Shown one piece after another: positions 18,803-28,715 of a stretch of 64,000 nucleotides of DNA; position 1 is the stretch's first letter, and every line of letters begins with the position of its first letter. The DNA is taken from contig NZ_SZQJ01000005.1 in the NCBI RefSeq assembly GCF_013369335.1, positions 372,001-436,000 of the forward strand. The letters are read 5' to 3'. Source of the DNA: Vibrio sp. JPW-9-11-11. Its GTDB lineage: Bacteria; Pseudomonadota; Gammaproteobacteria; Enterobacterales; Vibrionaceae. The position numbers were made by a program, and so were the translations under genes. The notes under the pieces were generated by a model, which saw only the letters and a program-made list of their open reading frames with translations, did no database searches and had not been told where the DNA came from.

Positions 18803-20542
18803 ATGTATACACTTCGCCCCTATCAAGCTGATTCGGTCAAAGCCGTTATCCATTACTTTCGTAAACACTCTACGCCAGCAGTGTTGGTGCTTCCTACTGG
18901 AGCCGGAAAAAGTTTGGTGATTGCCGAGCTCGCACGGCTGGCTAAAGGTCGCGTGTTGGTATTGGCACACGTTAAAGAACTGGTTGAACAAAACCATGCG
19001 AAATACGAAGGCTATGGCTTACAAGGCGCAATTTTCTCTGCGGGTTTAGGCAGGAAAGAGACCGACCAGCAAGTGATATTTGCTTCGGTACAATCTGTCG
19101 TGCGCAATCTCGACCAATTCAAGAACCAATTCTCTTTGTTGGTTATTGATGAGTGTCATCGTGTCCCTGACAATAAAAATACGAGTTATCAGAAGGTCAT
19201 TCAACACCTCACTGAGCAAAATCCAGGCATCAAGGTCCTCGGATTAACAGCCACCCCTTATCGACTGGGGATGGGTTGGATATACCAATACCACACGCGT
19301 GGATTGGTTCGCAGTGAAGAGCCACGTTTTTTCCGCGACTGTATTTTTGAGTTGCCGATTCGATATCTACTCGATGAGCAGTTTCTCACACCGGCCAGAA
19401 TGATGGACGCCCCTGTGCTCAGCTACGACTTCTCACAGCTAAAGCCCGCCAGTACTGGTCGGTATAAAGAAGCAGAGCTAGACATGGTGATTGATAAAGC
19501 CAAGCGAGCAACACCTCAGATTGTCGAACAGATCATGGAGTTGGCCAAAGATAGAAAGGGCATTATGGTGTTCGCCGCGACAGTCAGACACGCTCAAGAA
19601 ATACTCGGATTGTTACCAGCCGATCAATCAGAAATAGTGATTGGTGATACACCAACACCAGAGCGGGACATCATCATCAATCGCTTTAAGCAGCAACAAG
19701 TAAAGTATTTGGTTAATGTCTCCGTACTGACAACAGGGTTTGACGCTCCACATGTCGACTTAATCGCCATCTTACGCCCAACAGAATCGATTAGCCTCTA
19801 CCAACAGATTGTTGGCCGAGGTCTACGCTTGTCTCCCGGCAAACAAGAGTGCTTAGTACTTGATTATGCAGGTAACAGTTACGATTTGTATCAACCCGAG
19901 GTTGGCGATCCCAAACCAGACTCAGACAGTGAAATCATCACCATCCCTTGTCCAGCGTGCGGCTTCAATAACAACTTTTGGGGGAAACTAGATAACAATG
20001 GCTTTCTAATTGAACATTACGGGCGCAAATGTCAGGGCTTTTTTGAAGACCAAGACACCGGTGAACGCGAACATTGCGACTACCGTTTTCGCGCAAAATA
20101 TTGCGCTGAATGTGGCGCAGACAATGACATAGCCGCTCGCATATGCCATGAATGTGATGCGACACTCGTCGACCCTGATAAAAAGCTTAAGGAAGCGTTA
20201 AATTTAAAAGATGCTTTAGTTTTCGAGTGTATTGAAATGGATCTTTCAGTCTATAAAGACGAAAAAGGTAAAAGCAGCCTAAAAGTTTCTTATATCGGTG
20301 AAAACCAAGCTCAAGTGAGCGAGTTTTGGTCTCTAACAACAAAAAATCAGAAGCAACGCTTTAAAGACCAGTTTGTTCGCCCTCACTTAGCCGATAAGCA
20401 TAGGCCGTTCGATGATGCTTCACCGGCCAAGGTAGTCAATAATCAGCATCGATTTCGCCCTCCTCAGTTTGTTATCGCAAGGAAGTCTGGTCGATTTTGG
20501 AAAATGCGCGATAAGATCTTTGCTGACGAACTCACTGGCTAA
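18803..20542 (+). CDS. radD: DNA repair helicase RadD (YejH)
   Basis: A 579-residue superfamily 2 ATPase starting MYTLRPYQADSVKAVIHYF, as in E. coli RadD. I prefer ATG 18803 over the TTG seven codons earlier. Motif I is LPTGAGKSLVIAEL, motif II VIDECHRVP, motif III GLTATPYRLG, and motif VI QQIVGRGLRLSPGKQ. Between residues about 380 and 460 lie paired cysteines (PCPACGF, YCAECGADND, ICHECDATL), consistent with zinc binding. In E. coli RadD works with RecA and SSB in double-strand break repair and in resolving recombination intermediates. Confidence 0.93.
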   Translation: MYTLRPYQADSVKAVIHYFRKHSTPAVLVLPTGAGKSLVIAELARLAKGRVLVLAHVKELVEQNHAKYEGYGLQGAIFSAGLGRKETDQQVIFASVQSVVRNLDQFKNQFSLLVIDECHRVPDNKNTSYQKVIQHLTEQNPGIKVLGLTATPYRLGMGWIYQYHTRGLVRSEEPRFFRDCIFELPIRYLLDEQFLTPARMMDAPVLSYDFSQLKPASTGRYKEAELDMVIDKAKRATPQIVEQIMELAKDRKGIMVFAATVRHAQEILGLLPADQSEIVIGDTPTPERDIIINRFKQQQVKYLVNVSVLTTGFDAPHVDLIAILRPTESISLYQQIVGRGLRLSPGKQECLVLDYAGNSYDLYQPEVGDPKPDSDSEIITIPCPACGFNNNFWGKLDNNGFLIEHYGRKCQGFFEDQDTGEREHCDYRFRAKYCAECGADNDIAARICHECDATLVDPDKKLKEALNLKDALVFECIEMDLSVYKDEKGKSSLKVSYIGENQAQVSEFWSLTTKNQKQRFKDQFVRPHLADKHRPFDDASPAKVVNNQHRFRPPQFVIARKSGRFWKMRDKIFADELTG

Positions 20543-20616
20543 CTGACACCAATTCACTTAGTGTTCATGTTTGAATCCATATACTCCGTATAAAGGTATG
20601 GCAATAAGGTAGTATT

Positions 20617-21024
20617 ATGTCTATGCGTTTTGTTATTCATAGCACTGTGTTAATAATATGCACTCTCGCAGCTTGGCCTACACTCGCCAAAAAACATAAT
20701 GAGTATGATGGCCACGCTTTAGTTCAAGATGTCCACAAACCCGGCGCACGGGTTGAGTTTGATGAAGACCAGAACGAAGTCTATGAAGCGGTAAAAAAAG
20801 GGGAAATCAGGCCTTTCTCTGAAATGTATGCCGTTGTCGAGCGCGACCTTCACGGTCGCATCATCCAAGTGGAACTCGAAAAAGACGATGATATGTGGGT
20901 ATACGAGCTCAAACTCAACTACGACAATAATATCATCAAAGTTGAGTACAATGCTCAAACCCTCGAAATGCTGCAGCTCAAAGGCAGAAACATCAGACAA
21001 GCGCTAAAAAACACAGAAGATTAA
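20617..21024 (+). CDS. Periplasmic PepSY-domain protein upstream of a two-component system
   Basis: 135 residues: a signal peptide (about 1-24, ending TLAKKH), then a small PepSY-like alpha/beta domain containing VYEAVKKGEIRPFSEMYAVVERD and LHGRIIQVELEKDDDMWVYE. PepSY domains are periplasmic or membrane-proximal modules. Small secreted ones are commonly encoded with OmpR-type response regulators and sensor kinases and may tune the sensor. The response regulator starts 5 bp after its stop, so these three genes are one operon. Confidence 0.8.
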   Translation: MSMRFVIHSTVLIICTLAAWPTLAKKHNEYDGHALVQDVHKPGARVEFDEDQNEVYEAVKKGEIRPFSEMYAVVERDLHGRIIQVELEKDDDMWVYELKLNYDNNIIKVEYNAQTLEMLQLKGRNIRQALKNTED

Positions 21025-21029
21025 GGCTT

Positions 21030-21689
21030 ATGAAAATTCTCGTTGTTGAAGATGAACCCCGTTTAGGTGACCAAATCGTAGAGTCCCTCGAACAGACTGG
21101 TTGGGTCCCAGAACTGTCCCAAGACGGTATCGATGCGTTATATCGTGCCACGTCTGAACAATGGGATGCAATTGTACTCGATTTAGGCCTGCCGAAATTA
21201 GATGGCTTGACGGTACTTAAAGGCATCCGAGACGAAAATATCAATACACCGGTGATTATTCTCAGCGCGCGTGACACTCTTACTCAAAGAGTCGAAGGGC
21301 TCAACGCTGGCGCGGATGACTATTTAACCAAGCCTTTCGAAATGGTTGAACTGACCGCACGTATTCGAGCGCAGCTTCGTCGCGCTTCAGGTAATGCGTC
21401 TCCAGTATTGCAAGTCGGCAATTTAAGCCTAGACACACGCACTTCGAAAGTCATGTGGCAAGGCCAAGCGGTAAGCCTGACCGCTTTAGAATACAAAGTC
21501 GTCGCCTACTTTATGCACAATCCCGAAAAAGTTATCTCTCGCACTGAACTGGTCGAACATATTTATAAACAAGATTTTGACCGTGACTCCAATACCATCG
21601 AAGTATTTATTGGTCGTATCCGTAAAAAAATTGCGCCAAAAGTAATCAAAACCGTACGCGGTTTGGGGTATCAATTGAATGCCGAGTAA
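21030..21689 (+). CDS. OmpR/PhoP-type response regulator
   Basis: 219 residues. The receiver domain (1-115) has the acidic pair E8/D9, phospho-acceptor D51 (VLDLGLPKLDG), the switch residues in VIILSAR and the lysine in LTKPFE. The winged-helix effector (about 130-217) has ALEYKVVAYFMHNPEKVISR and the recognition region NTIEVFIGRIRKKI. It resembles PhoP/QseB regulators. Its end overlaps the kinase gene by 11 bp. Confidence 0.93.
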   Translation: MKILVVEDEPRLGDQIVESLEQTGWVPELSQDGIDALYRATSEQWDAIVLDLGLPKLDGLTVLKGIRDENINTPVIILSARDTLTQRVEGLNAGADDYLTKPFEMVELTARIRAQLRRASGNASPVLQVGNLSLDTRTSKVMWQGQAVSLTALEYKVVAYFMHNPEKVISRTELVEHIYKQDFDRDSNTIEVFIGRIRKKIAPKVIKTVRGLGYQLNAE

Positions 21690-23019
21690 GCAACGCCCAA
21701 GACTTAAGCGCTTAAGCCTTAAAAGTCGCTTAGTACTTGCTGCCATCGTATGGCTCACTGCCATGGTGTTTGCCGTCGGTGTGAGCGTGCCAAGCCAACT
21801 GCATCACTATATGGTCGATGATACCAAAGACCAGCTTAACTTGTTTATTGACGAAGTTTCCGCATCGATTGAAGCCGACGAAACAGGCAATATCACACTT
21901 TCTAGCAACCTCTCCGACCCTAGATTCAGTCGCCCATATAGTGGGCTATATTGGTCTGCGCAAACCGAATCAGATCGACTACGTTCACGCTCATTGTGGG
22001 ATAAAAACATGACCTTTGAGCGAGATGGCAAGCGCTTATTCGGTGCCAGGGACGAGACGCTTATCTATGTTCAAACCAACCTCTACTACCCTGATTACAA
22101 CGGACCAATCGAGGTAACAATCGGCATCGATGAGCAACCCATTAGGGAAACGGTTGGCAGTATCATGAGCCAGTTGTGGGTCATACTTGCCCTGCTCTAC
22201 TTCGGGATATTAGCGGTCATCATACTGCAAGTGCAGTGGTCGTTAATTCCATTGAGTAAAATGCATAAAGAACTATCTCAACTGCGTGCCGGAGAAAAAA
22301 CACGCCTTGATCAAGAGTACCCTAAAGAAGTCGCGCCAGTAGTGTCAGACCTCAATGCGTTGATATTCCACTACCAGGAGTTGCTTCAGCGAGCCCGCCA
22401 CCACGCGGGGAATATGTCACACGCGCTAAAAACCCCTCTGTCGGTACTAAATAATGAAATCAATACGTTAGATAAACAAACCCAACAGCAACTGTTGCCA
22501 TCTGTCGAACAAATTCAAACTCAGATTGACTACCATTTAGGAAGAGCCCGTATGGCGGGTTCGGAGCATATTCTCTCTGTCCGATGCAATGTAGCACAGC
22601 GCATTGACGCAATTTCTATGGCATTCGACAAAGTATATGCGTCACGTCAAATTACACTGGTTAATGAACTCGATTCCGAAATCGAGGTAGCGGTAGACCA
22701 AACTGACTTAGACGAAATGGTTGGTAACTTACTGGAAAATGCCTATAAATGGTCATCCACGATCATCCGGGTACATTCACTCCCTAGCGATGACGGCAGC
22801 ATCAAGATAATGATCGAAGATGATGGCCCCGGCATACCAAAAGAAAGCGTACCTCGCGCAGTTGAGCGTGGTGTTAGGCTCGATGAAACCACGCCAGGTT
22901 CAGGATTAGGACTGAATATCGTCAGTGAAATGGCGCACAGTTATCGCGGAAAACTGGATCTGGAAGTCAGTTCACTAGGCGGCTTAAACGCTATTTTGAC
23001 TTTGAAGCTCTCTTTCTAG
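21679..23019 (+). CDS. PhoQ-like membrane sensor histidine kinase
   Basis: 446 residues. Two membrane segments (about 17-37 and 160-185) enclose a periplasmic sensor of ~120 residues. A HAMP-like linker follows, then the dimerisation box HHAGNMSHALKTPLSVL with its phospho-histidine, and the ATP-binding domain: N box LLENAYKW, G1 IEDDGPGIP, G2 GSGLGLNIV. The box SHALKTPL is the PhoQ-type form. With the upstream regulator and PepSY protein it forms an envelope-sensing system; the ligand is not readable. A similar trio lies near VC1637-VC1639 in V. cholerae (recollection). Confidence 0.91.
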   Translation: MPSKQRPRLKRLSLKSRLVLAAIVWLTAMVFAVGVSVPSQLHHYMVDDTKDQLNLFIDEVSASIEADETGNITLSSNLSDPRFSRPYSGLYWSAQTESDRLRSRSLWDKNMTFERDGKRLFGARDETLIYVQTNLYYPDYNGPIEVTIGIDEQPIRETVGSIMSQLWVILALLYFGILAVIILQVQWSLIPLSKMHKELSQLRAGEKTRLDQEYPKEVAPVVSDLNALIFHYQELLQRARHHAGNMSHALKTPLSVLNNEINTLDKQTQQQLLPSVEQIQTQIDYHLGRARMAGSEHILSVRCNVAQRIDAISMAFDKVYASRQITLVNELDSEIEVAVDQTDLDEMVGNLLENAYKWSSTIIRVHSLPSDDGSIKIMIEDDGPGIPKESVPRAVERGVRLDETTPGSGLGLNIVSEMAHSYRGKLDLEVSSLGGLNAILTLKLSF

Positions 23020-23048
23020 AGATCACGTAGCATTTTCAAGGCTGCCAG

Positions 23049-23082
23049 CAGAAAAAACTGAGCCCTGCTATATGCAGGGCTC
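23049..23082 (-). terminator. Terminator of the type VI effector operon
   Basis: GAGCCCTGC (23060-23068) pairs with GCAGGGCTC (23074-23082) around TATAT. On the minus strand the stem is followed by AGTTTTTTC, so it ends the vgrG operon. It lies between convergent transcripts. Confidence 0.85.
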
Positions 23083-23094
23083 TAAATCATTGCT

Positions 23095-23811
23095 CTAATC
23101 GATATCTGAATAGACCTTGTTAACCCTATCCCATGGAACTGGGTCTATAGACACACCGGCCTGTTTGGCTCTTTCGGCCATTCTAGCACTGTAGTTCGCT
23201 CTGTAGATTTCAGCATTATTGCCAAAGGTATCAGCCTCTAGCTCTGCATCTGCCGCTATTTCAGTGATGTATTTGTATTCACCACAACCATCTAGCCATA
23301 TTTTTGTGTTTCCATTAGGTAAAAAGCCAAAAATCATGTCAGTACGATAACAATCACTTACCACACCTTCCCAGGTAGTATATTGCTCTTTAGTTCTCAT
23401 CATTTCTTTTAATTCTGGGGTAAGCTTCCACTTAGTGGTGAAAAAGCGTTGATTTGTGATTGAAGCCCAGTAGATATAGATGGTATCGGGCAAAGACTGA
23501 GTGCCTGCTACTTGTCTCTTTTCCGTTACTGGTGGCCCGAGGGCTAAGCCAAAACCATCATAGTCGGGGTAATAATATCTAATACTCTTTAACTTAGTTC
23601 TTGTCATAAAATGCATATCATTATGCACAAATGAAGTCCAACCTTGCTCTTCATTAACACCATAGGCTTTGGTTATCTTCGCAGGGTAGAGATGTGACAT
23701 AGCATACCCAATTCGCCATTGAGGTATATCATCAGGGACACTCGGCGTTTTAACAAATGCGCAAGAAGCGGTAGACATAATAAGTAACAAAGCTGATATC
23801 AATCGAACCAT
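23095..23811 (-). CDS. DUF2931-family lipoprotein, probable immunity to the Tle1 effector
   Basis: 238 residues from ATG 23811, 1 bp after the effector's stop and preceded by AGGAAAA. Longer readings would run into the effector. The N-terminus is a lipoprotein signal, MVRLISALLLIMSTASC with the lipobox cysteine at residue 17, so the protein should sit on a membrane facing the periplasm, where a phospholipase effector would act. The body (YYYPDYDGFGLALGPPV, LPDTIYIYWASI, WLDGCGEY) resembles DUF2931 proteins, which often follow type VI effectors. An immunity role is inferred from position and lipidation; it is not shown by the sequence. Confidence 0.75.
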   Translation of the reverse strand: MVRLISALLLIMSTASCAFVKTPSVPDDIPQWRIGYAMSHLYPAKITKAYGVNEEQGWTSFVHNDMHFMTRTKLKSIRYYYPDYDGFGLALGPPVTEKRQVAGTQSLPDTIYIYWASITNQRFFTTKWKLTPELKEMMRTKEQYTTWEGVVSDCYRTDMIFGFLPNGNTKIWLDGCGEYKYITEIAADAELEADTFGNNAEIYRANYSARMAERAKQAGVSIDPVPWDRVNKVYSDID

Positions 23812-23812
23812 T

Positions 23813-25885
23813 TTAGTTTTCCTTCTTGCATTCAAATATCTCCCTGACAAAGGTTTCTCCAGATTTGTGTGGTTTATTAGCAAGTGAGCTATCCGATGAG
23901 TGATGAACTAAGTTTGCATGCATAAAAGCAGACATGAGGGGGCTATCTTGAGTTTTTTCTACGTTTTCGACATTTAACACATTCAATAGCTGTCCATTTT
24001 TAGCAGCCTGCAGTGCTTTATCGCATAACTCCCCAAACGGATAGTCTCCAATAACCGAAGGCACCGAATAGTAGCTGTCACCAGTCTTTTCCCATAGCTG
24101 ACCATTATCATCATCAACTGGCACGCCCGAACTTTGCGCTAGACCGAACATCACTCTCAAGTACAAGCGCGAAAGATCGCCCTCAACGACTCGCTTCTTG
24201 TATAACTTACCCTCTAAGTAGGTTTGATCACTGTTACCGCGAGTAATGGTTTTATAGTCAACGATATAGTGTTTTTCACTCCACCCCAATGAAATTTCAT
24301 TCTCGAGGATTTGACCAAATTTTTTATCTAACGAAGCTTTGACTTTATCATAGTTCCAACGACTGACACTGCGGCGCATCCTTTTGATCGGTTTTTTCTC
24401 AAGCAGAGGCAGTTGATAACGGCTTTGGTTTTGTCCTCCGAGTGTGTCATAAGAGAGTGTGGACTGATAGCCACCACCGAGATCGGAGTGAGCTCCGGTA
24501 ACCACAAACTCCTCAAAATTGCTATGTGGGTTAATTTTGTTTAGACAGAAGTTATAGCGGTATTCCGTCTTCTTATGGGCGGTAAGGTGAACGACCTTAT
24601 CAATACGCTTTGGATCTAACCAGAGTCTTACGTCTCCGTTGTTATCATTATGAGGGGTAAAATCCCCATTCCATGGATCAAATATGGCGGCAACTGTATC
24701 AAAAAGACCAACAAATTTTATCCTACAAGAATCGTTACTTCCCCAGTCAAATCCCGATTTCAAGCCAATTGAATTAGTCTGACAAGCTTTATCAAATTCT
24801 GTGGCAAACGTTCCTTGGTCACCATCAGATACTATGTTGGCAAAATGTCTTGCAGCCGCGGCCCCTCGACTGAATCCAAAGATATCTATAATTATTTCTG
24901 CAATTCCATCCAGCTCGTTTTTCACCCATTCTTTTGAGCTTTTCAATTTCTTTAGGTTTGAACTTAGCTGATCTATCCCCGTTTCAACTTTAGCGATTAC
25001 ACCGTAGTCGCCGGTACCAAATGCTTGACCGGGAACCAGAGATTCATCCGCCGGTTTAGAGCTGTCTTTTTCATTTCCAGTGCCGATTCCAGTGATATAT
25101 TCCGGGTGCACAAAAGTATTAGTGCTAGGATCAAAGATATCATCTGGGTACAAATCATGTAGTTTCTGGATATTTGTCAGCTCATTGGAAGCACTGCCAT
25201 CAACCGCGTAGTCCTCTTCCCAGAAGAAGTGAAACTTTTCGTCATCTGGATATTCGAACATCTCATCCGGCCATTCAGTGACTGGTTTGTCTTTGTGTAC
25301 AATGTTCTTGTTACGCCACTTGGTATAATACTTATCTAGCTGCTGTTTGCCCCACTGAGCACTGTACGTATTGTTCCCTGTTCCATCAAAAAACATCCCC
25401 ACACGCAGAGTAATAAAATTGAAACCTCTTACTTTTAGTACGTAGCTCTTGTCGGCAACCAGCTTTAGCGCATCCGCTTTGCCTTTTTGGTGGCGTGTCG
25501 GCAACGTTTGGTCTTCTGTTAGATCCGTTAAATCGCCGGCCGTAACTTCAAAGAAATTGGATTTGGAACCATTGTGGCCTTGGTATTCATCCGCAAAGTC
25601 TTTGGTTGGGTTCCCTTCTTTATTGGGCTTGCGCTCATCCCCCTGAGACGCCAATAACCAAGAGTCACTTTCAAGCTTGAGGATCACCTCACCGGGACAG
25701 ATGCCTTCGAGTAAAATGGGGGCTTCACTCAACGTGACTGGATATTCGTTACAAGCACCATCAATCACGACGCCACCGACGTTTCGGAAAGGTTGATTGA
25801 ACTCATCCCTTACGACTATTTCTATCCAATGTGACTTTTTCTCGCAAGGTATGCAATAAGGGCTCGCTCCAGTGGCACTGCTCAT
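23813..25885 (-). CDS. Type VI secretion phospholipase effector, Tle1 family (DUF2235)
   Basis: 690 residues. After a ~150-residue N-terminal domain with a beta-sandwich look (HWIEIVVRDEFNQPF) comes the DUF2235 alpha/beta hydrolase: FFDGTGNN near 166, nucleophile elbow IFGFSRGAAAAR with Ser339, candidate acid Asp396 in FVGLFDTVAA, and His466 in TGAHSDLGGGY. This is the Tle1 pattern of antibacterial lipases that hydrolyse phospholipids in a rival's membranes. There is no signal peptide, as expected for delivery on VgrG. It overlaps the DUF4123 adaptor by 4 bp (ATGA) and is followed at once by a lipoprotein gene. Confidence 0.88.
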   Translation of the reverse strand: MSSATGASPYCIPCEKKSHWIEIVVRDEFNQPFRNVGGVVIDGACNEYPVTLSEAPILLEGICPGEVILKLESDSWLLASQGDERKPNKEGNPTKDFADEYQGHNGSKSNFFEVTAGDLTDLTEDQTLPTRHQKGKADALKLVADKSYVLKVRGFNFITLRVGMFFDGTGNNTYSAQWGKQQLDKYYTKWRNKNIVHKDKPVTEWPDEMFEYPDDEKFHFFWEEDYAVDGSASNELTNIQKLHDLYPDDIFDPSTNTFVHPEYITGIGTGNEKDSSKPADESLVPGQAFGTGDYGVIAKVETGIDQLSSNLKKLKSSKEWVKNELDGIAEIIIDIFGFSRGAAAARHFANIVSDGDQGTFATEFDKACQTNSIGLKSGFDWGSNDSCRIKFVGLFDTVAAIFDPWNGDFTPHNDNNGDVRLWLDPKRIDKVVHLTAHKKTEYRYNFCLNKINPHSNFEEFVVTGAHSDLGGGYQSTLSYDTLGGQNQSRYQLPLLEKKPIKRMRRSVSRWNYDKVKASLDKKFGQILENEISLGWSEKHYIVDYKTITRGNSDQTYLEGKLYKKRVVEGDLSRLYLRVMFGLAQSSGVPVDDDNGQLWEKTGDSYYSVPSVIGDYPFGELCDKALQAAKNGQLLNVLNVENVEKTQDSPLMSAFMHANLVHHSSDSSLANKPHKSGETFVREIFECKKEN

Positions 25886-26664
25886 ACACCACTCTCCTTG
25901 ATAGCTTGTAACATTTTTAACTCTTCGAAAGTCAGGTGAAATGGAATCGAGAACTCTGAAATGTGTATCCCAGTTTGTTGGGCGGCATCAACCATAACGT
26001 AATACTCTGCTTGTTGTTGGCACCCGGCATCTATGGCTTTTTGTAGAGCTCCAGAAATAAGCGCTGCCGGACTGTCCGTTTTTTCCATTAACTCGGGAAA
26101 CAGCTCCCACCACCGGCGCTCAATCGCATATGCGTGAGCGCCGAGGCTATATAGCTCAGCGAGGTGATGCGGTTGAATTTTCCACCATATATCGGTGTTA
26201 GGTTGAAACTCTGGTTTTGGTGTATTGGAAAAAACTGTCAGCGCATCATTGGTAACGGCCATTGCTGTCAGGTTGCCGAGAAAGCTAGACCTTTCTCCCT
26301 CATCCATCGCTTCAAGCATAGGAAGCACTACGTTAGGGTCATAGAAACGGAACATGACCTCTTCACCTTCTAAAGAGGCGGTCAGCAAACTGCGCAAATG
26401 CGCCAGCACTGCTTCAGTGTTCTCGCTACTGCAAAGACCAATGCCTCGTTGGAGAGTCTCTTCTTCAAGCGCTAATACTTCTTCAGAAACAGGAATAATC
26501 CATGGCGATAAATCTTTCACTTCGGAGAACAACTCTCCAACAAAGAGAGGGATAGAATCCTCAAAACCAAAACCGCGTTCTTTGACCGCGTCTGTATGAG
26601 TACTGCTGTTGGCCAACCAATAGCCATTTTCTCGCCTCTCACTTAGCCAATCCTTTATCATCAT
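25882..26664 (-). CDS. DUF4123 type VI effector adaptor/chaperone
   Basis: 260 residues from ATG 26664, overlapping the vgrG stop (TAATG); a second ATG follows immediately. The sequence resembles DUF4123 adaptors (Tap/TEC), which load a particular effector onto the tip of a particular VgrG. The family hallmark is VMFRFYDPNVVLPML in the middle, with WWELFPEL later. No signal peptide is seen. Its place between vgrG and the lipase, with overlaps on both sides, says that it loads this lipase on this VgrG. Confidence 0.87.
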   Translation of the reverse strand: MMIKDWLSERRENGYWLANSSTHTDAVKERGFGFEDSIPLFVGELFSEVKDLSPWIIPVSEEVLALEEETLQRGIGLCSSENTEAVLAHLRSLLTASLEGEEVMFRFYDPNVVLPMLEAMDEGERSSFLGNLTAMAVTNDALTVFSNTPKPEFQPNTDIWWKIQPHHLAELYSLGAHAYAIERRWWELFPELMEKTDSPAALISGALQKAIDAGCQQQAEYYVMVDAAQQTGIHISEFSIPFHLTFEELKMLQAIKESGV

Positions 26665-28715
26665 TAATCTCCAGATAGCGGACAAGGCTTGACGGCTGGC
26701 ACACTCGCCTGCTCAGCTTTTAACAATGCTTGATAACTAACGGCTTTCGATACTTTCGGCACCTCGGGCGCTTCAACATGATTGGGTAACGCAGGAGCTG
26801 TACCCGCATAACCACTTCCCGAGCCTGCACTGCCACCAGCATTTAAGTTGATAGTAGGGCCGACTAAATGTACCCCCCCACCGTCGACTTTAACGAAACT
26901 TCCTCCCGCTTTAAGGGTGATTTCTGCTCCCGCTTCAACGACCACTTTAGCGCCACTGTTTAGTGATATTTCACGTCCCGCTTGAGCCACCAATAGAGTA
27001 CCCAGTTTGTTCTCCGCGCTACCTTGCGTGATATCAGAATAAGTACCTTTGACCGATATTCGTGACTCCGCCTGGGTTATACTATGGTGGTCATTCGTTA
27101 CAGACTGGAACTGATCATTATCGATTTCAACATGCTGGTTATGCTTGATATGTTTGATCGCATCGTTGAGTACTTTGGTCTCTAAATCTTTTTGCGCGTG
27201 AATATAAACTTGCTCAATGCCTGCTTGATCTTCAAAGCTGAGTTCGTTAAATCCGCTACCTTGATGTGACTCCGTTCTAAATACCGTTTTGCTTTTGTTC
27301 TCTGGTAGCGCATAGGGCGCCACATTCGCCGCATTATACGTGCGACCAGTGATGATCGGCTGATCAGGATCCCCTTCGAGGAAGGATACAATCACTTCTT
27401 GCCCAACTCTTGGTAGCGCTAACATACCATACTGAGAGCCCGCCCAACCTTGAGAAACCCTAACCCAGCAAGAGCTCTGCTCATCACCGTTTGAATAACG
27501 GTCCCAAGGGAAATGTACCTTAACCCGGCCATGCTCATCGCAATAGATCTCTTCGGCCTCTGGGCCTACGACAATGGCAACAGAAGCCCCGTCAACCTTA
27601 GGCTTACATTGAGGTTCTGCTTGCCAAGTGACATTAGCGGGAATAAGCACCAAACGATTGTTGTAAGTGGTAGCGCCCTCTCCCCCTTCTTCTTGTAAAG
27701 CCTGAGGTTGCGTACCAGACACATACAGATTAATCACTTGCCAATGTGGTGTAGAAAAGTTTTCTAAGTCATCTTCTAGCTGAAATTTGCTTCCAACCTG
27801 CATTTGCAGATGGTTGCTTTTCGCCAATGCAGAATGGGACATACTGCGCAAGTATTCCAACCTTGCACGACTAAATTCCAAACCGATGGAGTCTTGTTTA
27901 TAGCGCCCTGGGAAATCAAAATGCTCATAGAGTTCGGTATTTTGATATTCAATGTCACTCGCCTGACTTTGCTGTAAAAAACGATACGTCGGTTTTTTAA
28001 AACTATAGTCACCCATAGTCACTCTACTGACCTGGGATTTTTTAGATTCGACTAAACTAGAAATATAATTACTATCTTCGCTGCCACCGGTAGTTGGGTT
28101 ATAGAGAACCGGTGATTCAAATGCTATTAAAGATTCGGCTGAGTCGCAGAAAACAACGGTGTGCTTGCCGCTCTCATGCAAGAAGTAGTAACTGATCCCC
28201 TCTTCAGCAAGTAAACGATGGATAAACTCTAGGTCGGTTTCACGGTACTGAACACAATACTCTCTGGCCACATAGTGGTGCTTTAAAGAAAATGCGTACT
28301 CAGACATCCCCATTTCTTGAAGAAGAATTGAAACGATCTCGGGAACAGTCTGCAACTGGAAGATACGACTATTATGGCGCAATGAAAGACGTTCTAGCTC
28401 GGGTACTATAACAACGGAGTAAAACGTATGATGATGCCCCGTATCACCTTTAACGAACTGACGAGCGATGCCATGAACCACGCGTTGCAGCACACTGTTT
28501 TTATACAGTTCAAGCTGCACTTTTTTATCGACGATATCATCTTGATGTAGGTTATTTCTTCTACTCGCTAGGTCAATATGGTATCGATAGCCAGTGCATT
28601 CAGCCTCTAACGCTAACTGAGATGAAGAGATCGACTCAGTACCAGAAAACTGCCGGACCACGAGGGAGTCATCGTCTAACCCATCAATTTTTATCTGGTA
28701 ATGCAGTGTTGCCAT
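26664..28715 (-). CDS. vgrG: Type VI secretion spike protein VgrG
   Basis: 683 residues from ATG 28715 (AGGAAG upstream); the open frame extends 15 codons further without support. The N-terminal ~400 residues are the gp27/gp5-like spike base (LHYQIKIDGLDDDSLVVRQF, REYCVQYRETDLEFIHRLLAEEGISYYF). The gp5 OB-fold follows with EIYCDEHGRVKVHFPWDR and CWVRVSQGWAGSQYGM. The C-terminus is a DUF2345-type beta needle (GREISLNSGAKVVVEAGAEI) and ends in a short proline-rich tail with no enzymatic domain. No hcp or structural type VI genes are nearby, so this is an orphan cluster using a machine encoded elsewhere. Confidence 0.95.
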   Translation of the reverse strand: MATLHYQIKIDGLDDDSLVVRQFSGTESISSSQLALEAECTGYRYHIDLASRRNNLHQDDIVDKKVQLELYKNSVLQRVVHGIARQFVKGDTGHHHTFYSVVIVPELERLSLRHNSRIFQLQTVPEIVSILLQEMGMSEYAFSLKHHYVAREYCVQYRETDLEFIHRLLAEEGISYYFLHESGKHTVVFCDSAESLIAFESPVLYNPTTGGSEDSNYISSLVESKKSQVSRVTMGDYSFKKPTYRFLQQSQASDIEYQNTELYEHFDFPGRYKQDSIGLEFSRARLEYLRSMSHSALAKSNHLQMQVGSKFQLEDDLENFSTPHWQVINLYVSGTQPQALQEEGGEGATTYNNRLVLIPANVTWQAEPQCKPKVDGASVAIVVGPEAEEIYCDEHGRVKVHFPWDRYSNGDEQSSCWVRVSQGWAGSQYGMLALPRVGQEVIVSFLEGDPDQPIITGRTYNAANVAPYALPENKSKTVFRTESHQGSGFNELSFEDQAGIEQVYIHAQKDLETKVLNDAIKHIKHNQHVEIDNDQFQSVTNDHHSITQAESRISVKGTYSDITQGSAENKLGTLLVAQAGREISLNSGAKVVVEAGAEITLKAGGSFVKVDGGGVHLVGPTINLNAGGSAGSGSGYAGTAPALPNHVEAPEVPKVSKAVSYQALLKAEQASVPAVKPCPLSGD

